Positions 52,975 to 56,636 of a DNA stretch of 56,636 nt are shown one piece after another. Within the stretch, counting starts at the first letter, position 1. Each line of letters opens with the position of its first letter. This DNA comes from an uncultured Gammaproteobacteria bacterium (GTDB lineage Bacteria > Pseudomonadota > Gammaproteobacteria > Steroidobacterales > Woeseiaceae): positions 1-56,636 of the forward strand of contig CALBPI010000083.1 in assembly GCA_937899415.1 (NCBI GenBank). Reading direction: 5' to 3'. Both the position numbers and the translations under genes were made by a program. The notes under the pieces were generated by a model that was not told the DNA's origin, ran no database searches, and saw nothing but the letters and a program-made list of their open reading frames with translations.

Positions 52975-54774
52975 TCAGCGGACAAACCGAACGCGATCCA
53001 CGTATATTGTGACGGGCGATCGTCGACCGGTTAACGCCACGACAAACCCAACGCTCAGGCTGGAAAGATCCTTGCCGTCGAGAGGTACCTCATAGCGTTG
53101 CCAGGAATCGGAAAGCGTGATGTTGTCGACTTCCACGATGGCGCTGTCTGGATACGGGCGATCCGTTCCCAGCAAACCGACTCCAAATTTCACGGTCTCT
53201 CCGCCCCAGGCACCCCGCGCCCAAACCTCAAGTGCGCGCGCACCCGTCAGATCGTAGCCACCATCGATGTCACCCCAATTGTTGGCGGGGTTTTGCCAGG
53301 CCACAGCCACCCAGCCGTAGGTGCCCTCATAGCGGAACCTGAGCGCGTGCTCGCCCGAGTACGGATTACTGCTGTCGCGGTCATCGAGGGTCAAGGCCTC
53401 GGTATTGCCCATCCACCCCGATGGGGCCCATGGCATGGCCTCGAAACTGTCCTCATACACATAGACCGGCATGCGAGTGCGTACCTCGCCTTCAACGCGA
53501 AGCGGCACATTGGCGGTTGCCGCATTGCCCTGGCCGTCGTCCGCATAAGCGAACAGGCGATACCCACCCGGCTCTTCGGGCATCGCGACGACAACACTGC
53601 CGCCATCGCTCGATACGATGGCACCGTCAACGGGAATCGGTTGCGCACGAAGGTCACCACCCGTTAAGTAGTCGCCGGTCTCTGGCAGCAGCACCCAGCG
53701 CACTGCAACATCGTCTTCATCGGCGTCAGTCACCGCAACCCGGGCGGCGAGCTGGGTGCCGGGTGCTACCGATACGTCGCCGTCGACGGTGATATCGCTA
53801 ATGGCGGGTGCACGATTGGCAGCGGGCGCTCCCCCCCAGAGGGCGGTCATGGCCTCAACCGCCGCAAGCCGTGCGCCATCCGGCAAGAACATGCCGAACC
53901 ACGTTGATGTGCCTTCCACCTTGTGGCTCCACAGGAAGACATAGCCGCCCAGAGCCTGATTTGGGTTCTCGAGAATGCCCAGACGGTAGCTGCGCGTGTA
54001 GGCCGCCGCCTTTTTGGTACTCGTTAACTCGAATGGTGCACCCCATTCCGTGGTCGCGGTCTCCCAGGTGCCCGGTGGTCCAAACTCCGTCACGATGTAG
54101 GGCTTTGTGGCGCCGGCATCGGCCAGGCGTTGCGGCAAAGACGTGGAGCCGCCGTAGCTATTGATACCGTGAATATCGATCGCGCTCGCAACCTCATGCA
54201 CGTACCGAACCCGCTCGCCGCCAATGTCGGCGGTCACGGTCATTGTGGGATGATTCGGATCGAGCGTTTTGACAAGCGACGCGGCTTCATTCACCGCGGC
54301 CCAGATGCGGGGATTATCGCCCGCTTCAAAGCCTTCCATTTCGTTGCCGATGCCCCAGAGTAGAACCGCGGGGTGATCGCGGTATCGGAGCACGGTGTCG
54401 CGAACACGTTGCAACTGCTCGGCGACAAGCGATTTGTCGTTGTAGTCAAAACCGTGCCGCTCGTGGCCCAGCCAGATGCCGACGGTTACCGTGAGACCAC
54501 GTTCATGTGCCGCATCGAGCAGTGGACCAATATCGTCCGAGCCCCAGGTACGGATCGAGTTGGCGCCTGCCGCTGCCAACAAGTCGATGTCCCCGTCGCC
54601 GCCGGCGCCCTTAATGAAGTAAGGCTGGCCACCGCGAAGCAGTGACCAGCCTTGTTCTGTTTCGACCAGCTCGACGGGGATCGGTCCGTCCGCATCTGTT
54701 TGTGCGTCCTGCGCGCTACAGGGCGCGGTACTGATAGCTACCAGAGCACCGACAGTGAGTAGCCACCGGCGCAC
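52975..54774 (-). CDS. Exported GH2-type TIM-barrel hydrolase with C-terminal binding module
   Basis: With GTG 54774 as start, the 599-residue protein begins MRRWLLTVGALVAISTAPCSA, a clean signal peptide, and follows the upstream gene by 16 bases. A longer start at 54867 would overlap that gene by 77 bases. The catalytic barrel (about 25-330) has acid/base Glu145 (GIGNEMEG) and nucleophile Glu230 (IVTEFGPPG). An Ig-like domain follows. The C-terminal carbohydrate-binding jelly roll (about 440-599; GEHALRFRYEGTYGWVAVAW, TIYVDRVRFVR) is distinct. Its specificity cannot be read; a beta-glucosidase or beta-glucanase role fits the locus. Confidence 0.78.
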   Translation of the reverse strand: MRRWLLTVGALVAISTAPCSAQDAQTDADGPIPVELVETEQGWSLLRGGQPYFIKGAGGDGDIDLLAAAGANSIRTWGSDDIGPLLDAAHERGLTVTVGIWLGHERHGFDYNDKSLVAEQLQRVRDTVLRYRDHPAVLLWGIGNEMEGFEAGDNPRIWAAVNEAASLVKTLDPNHPTMTVTADIGGERVRYVHEVASAIDIHGINSYGGSTSLPQRLADAGATKPYIVTEFGPPGTWETATTEWGAPFELTSTKKAAAYTRSYRLGILENPNQALGGYVFLWSHKVEGTSTWFGMFLPDGARLAAVEAMTALWGGAPAANRAPAISDITVDGDVSVAPGTQLAARVAVTDADEDDVAVRWVLLPETGDYLTGGDLRAQPIPVDGAIVSSDGGSVVVAMPEEPGGYRLFAYADDGQGNAATANVPLRVEGEVRTRMPVYVYEDSFEAMPWAPSGWMGNTEALTLDDRDSSNPYSGEHALRFRYEGTYGWVAVAWQNPANNWGDIDGGYDLTGARALEVWARGAWGGETVKFGVGLLGTDRPYPDSAIVEVDNITLSDSWQRYEVPLDGKDLSSLSVGFVVALTGRRSPVTIYVDRVRFVR

Positions 54775-54790
54775 GAGCTGAACCGGCGCG

Positions 54791-55501
54791 TTAGCCGCCG
54801 TTCGCGAAGACAAAACCGTCCAAGCCACCCGGTGTAGAGGGCGGAACGTAGGTGAAGCCCCAGTCACCCAGCAATGACAACACGAGAATCGGGTCGCCCG
54901 GGACGAGTCGCGTGAAGCCGGTGGCGCCCGTACGGAACAGGTAGTCCGCTGTGAGCTCGTTTAGCGTCACGGGAAACGGCACGGGATCGTTAGTCGGGCT
55001 CACCGAGGTGCAGCAGGTAAAGAACACAACCGAGCCGAAGAAATTGTCGAGCACCGAACGGTACGCCTTAAGTGCCTGCTCCTGGATCAGCGGATCGCTG
55101 TTCGCGTCGAACAGCTCGTGCAGTGCCACCGCCGTAAAGAACTGGTTCTCGCCCGACGGGCGGCGTGCCAGCGCGGTTGCCCAGAAGTAGAAACGAGCTT
55201 TGGCTCCGGTCGGTCCTTGCGGAATCGTTGCAATGAGATCGAATTTTCCAGGTGCTTGCGGATCGTTTTCGTTGAACTCGGGCACCGAAATTGTCGTAAA
55301 CGGGTTCTCAGGGTCCTCAAGAACGCAGGTCTCGAGATTGATACCCACATCGGCACAAGCCAGGTTGAGCAGCGTGTCGGTCGGCAAAATTACAGCGTTG
55401 AACGGCGTGCCGTCGCTATCGTCGGGCTCACCCGAACAGCCTGCGCCCAAAAGGGCCAACGTCATGATCAGCGCGCCGGTAATGCGATTGTAGTTACGCA
55501 T
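54791..55501 (-). CDS. Putative outer-membrane lipoprotein of the glucan locus
   Basis: The 236-residue protein starts MRNYNRITGALIMTLALLGA and has lipobox GAGC, so Cys22 is lipidated. The mature part contains a helical segment (LYFWATALARRPSG-like region, about 105-165) with CC pairs (VFFTCCTSVSPTND). I do not recognize a family. Being between the barrel protein and the hydrolase on the same strand, it is probably their partner, for example an accessory lipoprotein that captures or positions glucan at the outer membrane. Confidence 0.68.
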   Translation of the reverse strand: MRNYNRITGALIMTLALLGAGCSGEPDDSDGTPFNAVILPTDTLLNLACADVGINLETCVLEDPENPFTTISVPEFNENDPQAPGKFDLIATIPQGPTGAKARFYFWATALARRPSGENQFFTAVALHELFDANSDPLIQEQALKAYRSVLDNFFGSVVFFTCCTSVSPTNDPVPFPVTLNELTADYLFRTGATGFTRLVPGDPILVLSLLGDWGFTYVPPSTPGGLDGFVFANGG

Positions 55502-55532
55502 AGTGATTATCCTCGGTCAGATCGCCCGGCGA

Positions 55533-56636
55533 TCAGAAATTGAACTGAAAGTAGGCGATGCCCTGGAAGATGAAGTCGTTATTACCATCCAGGAATTCAT
55601 CATCGGGCGAGTTCTCATCATTGGTTCGCGCCAGGATACGAACGCCAATCTTGGTCGAGTAGCGGTCGTCCAGACGCTGATCCATGAGGTAGGAGTAGTC
55701 GATCTTGTACTGCTCCGGGAAGGTGATGTTGAACTGACGCTCAAAGTCATACGGACCCCAGGAGTCCTTCTTGAACCAACCCTCAATGACATGGCGTTCG
55801 TTTATGACCGCCTTACCCGTAATTCCCCAAAAGTCGCGTGTACCGCCGTCCGGGTCACCCGTCGACTGATCGAAGCCGCGCTCCAGATTCAGGACGTAAC
55901 GGTTTCCGTTGCGATTGAATACCATGCGACTGGACGCGCGCCAAACGTCTTCTTCGGGCAGCCCAACACCAAACGAAGCGTTACTGTTGGTTGGCACAAA
56001 GAAGAACAGATTCGCATCCGTGGGGGTCGGGAAGGACGTGTAGTTCAACCCAATGTTAAACGCGAAACTCGCGTCTTCCCGGTAGTCGTTATCCCATTGG
56101 TAAAACGGCGTGGCGCCGGTCGGGTCCCACGTGACAAAAACCTCTGCCGAACGCGCCTCGCGATTATCGAGAACGGCGAACGGATCGGAATCGCGATCAC
56201 GTGCATTGATGCCGGGGTTCAAGACACCACCAGGCAATATGGCAGCCGGGATGTTCGGGTTAGCGTGCACGAGGTTATCCCGGTAGAGCACTCGCGGGAA
56301 CACCATGAGATTACCGAAGTTCATCATCATGCCTGCTTCGTACTGCTGCTTGTTACCCAGACCCGAGTAGGGTAGTCGCGTACCAAACTCGCGCAGCGGC
56401 CCGCCGCTCGATTCGGCAACGAGACCTGCGTACTCGGCAGCCACGTATGACAGCGTCCCAAGAAGCGGGAACGAGAATTTGGCTTTGACACCCAGCGTGT
56501 CTTCGAAGTCGATTTCGTCGACAAAGATCGTGCCGTCATCGAACCGGTCGTAGACCTCATCAACTCGCTCTGGTGCTGAGATGATGCCGCCAACCTCGAG
56601 CTTCATGGGACCGAATCGCTTGTCCATGTACAAGGT
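55533..56636 (-). CDS. Outer-membrane beta-barrel protein (partial, 5' end outside the window)
   Basis: The frame continues past the right edge, so only the last 367 or so residues are present. They show repeated amphipathic strands with aromatic girdles (SYVAAEYAGLVAE, YEAGMMMNFGNLMVFPRVLY, EDASFAFNIGLNYTSFP, RYVLNLERGFDQ, FERQFNITFPEQYKIDYSYL) and end in Phe (IAYFQFNF), the typical barrel-assembly signal. No plug domain is visible in this part, so it may be a porin-like channel rather than a TonB receptor; the missing N-terminus would decide. It is 31 bases upstream of the lipoprotein gene and likely lets oligoglucans in. Confidence 0.75.
   Translation of the reverse strand, partial: TLYMDKRFGPMKLEVGGIISAPERVDEVYDRFDDGTIFVDEIDFEDTLGVKAKFSFPLLGTLSYVAAEYAGLVAESSGGPLREFGTRLPYSGLGNKQQYEAGMMMNFGNLMVFPRVLYRDNLVHANPNIPAAILPGGVLNPGINARDRDSDPFAVLDNREARSAEVFVTWDPTGATPFYQWDNDYREDASFAFNIGLNYTSFPTPTDANLFFFVPTNSNASFGVGLPEEDVWRASSRMVFNRNGNRYVLNLERGFDQSTGDPDGGTRDFWGITGKAVINERHVIEGWFKKDSWGPYDFERQFNITFPEQYKIDYSYLMDQRLDDRYSTKIGVRILARTNDENSPDDEFLDGNNDFIFQGIAYFQFNF

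Noticed and set aside
54775-54867. Earlier start for the GH2-type hydrolase
   Set aside because: It would overlap the lipoprotein gene by 77 bases and place 31 extra residues before a perfect signal peptide starting at GTG 54774.

Overview
The window is GC-rich, densely coded chromosomal DNA from a Gram-negative bacterium. It encodes several TonB-dependent receptors, two TonB proteins, ExbB/ExbD, a class 2 PyrD, a sigma-54 regulator and an outer-membrane barrel with a lipoprotein partner. The gene content best fits a free-living, possibly marine gammaproteobacterium; the exact lineage is an inference. I saw no insertion sequence, integrase, phage gene or CRISPR array. Coding is continuous and no gap between genes exceeds 300 bases.

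Region 1 (1-13,200) is mostly iron and heme uptake. After an ornithine-lipid-type bifunctional acyltransferase comes a FecI/FecR/receptor set. Upstream of it on the same strand are a HugZ-like heme protein, TonB, two ExbD, ExbB and a second TonB-dependent receptor with a Fur box in front. A secreted BNR-repeat protein diverges from that receptor.

Region 2 (13,200-17,000) is small and unusual. A thiol-rich ArsR-type regulator, behind a perfect 18-bp palindrome, is followed by an unannotated 31-residue peptide with 11 cysteines. Next come an ApbE-DUF2271 flavin transferase and a secreted protein with eight EF-hand-like loops. A perfect 27-bp Fur-type palindrome separates these from a divergent PepSY membrane protein. 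Together they look like a metal- and iron-responsive redox module of the cell envelope.

Region 3 (17,000-24,400) is a two-component system (NtrY-like kinase, NtrC-like activator) divergent from a MacB-like exporter (adaptor, ATPase, permease). The exporter has a near-consensus -24/-12 promoter preceded by two tandem 18-bp palindromes, so the regulatory circuit can be read from the DNA.

Region 4 (24,400-44,500) is mixed. It holds a methyltransferase, tRNA-Arg(CCG), pyrD, an endonuclease III with an altered iron-sulfur loop, a DUF2797 protein, a large periplasmic helical-repeat protein and a DUF3127 protein ending in the SSB C-terminal tip. It also holds a CadC-like regulator, a Ser/Thr kinase with TPR-like repeats, and a thioesterase / MMPL-LolA fusion / outer-membrane barrel operon. 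It closes with PadR, a small membrane protein and an ECF sigma gene divergent from a second TonB gene.

Region 5 (44,500-56,636) is mainly a beta-1,3-glucan (laminarin-type) utilization locus: malectin-GH16, CBM9-like, a probable GH149 beta-1,3-oligoglucan phosphorylase, GH17, a GH2-type TIM-barrel hydrolase with a binding module, a lipoprotein and an outer-membrane barrel cut by the window end. GH16, CBM9 and the GH2-like enzyme carry export signals. GH149 and GH17 do not. This suggests outside and periplasmic cleavage followed by phosphorolysis in the cytoplasm.
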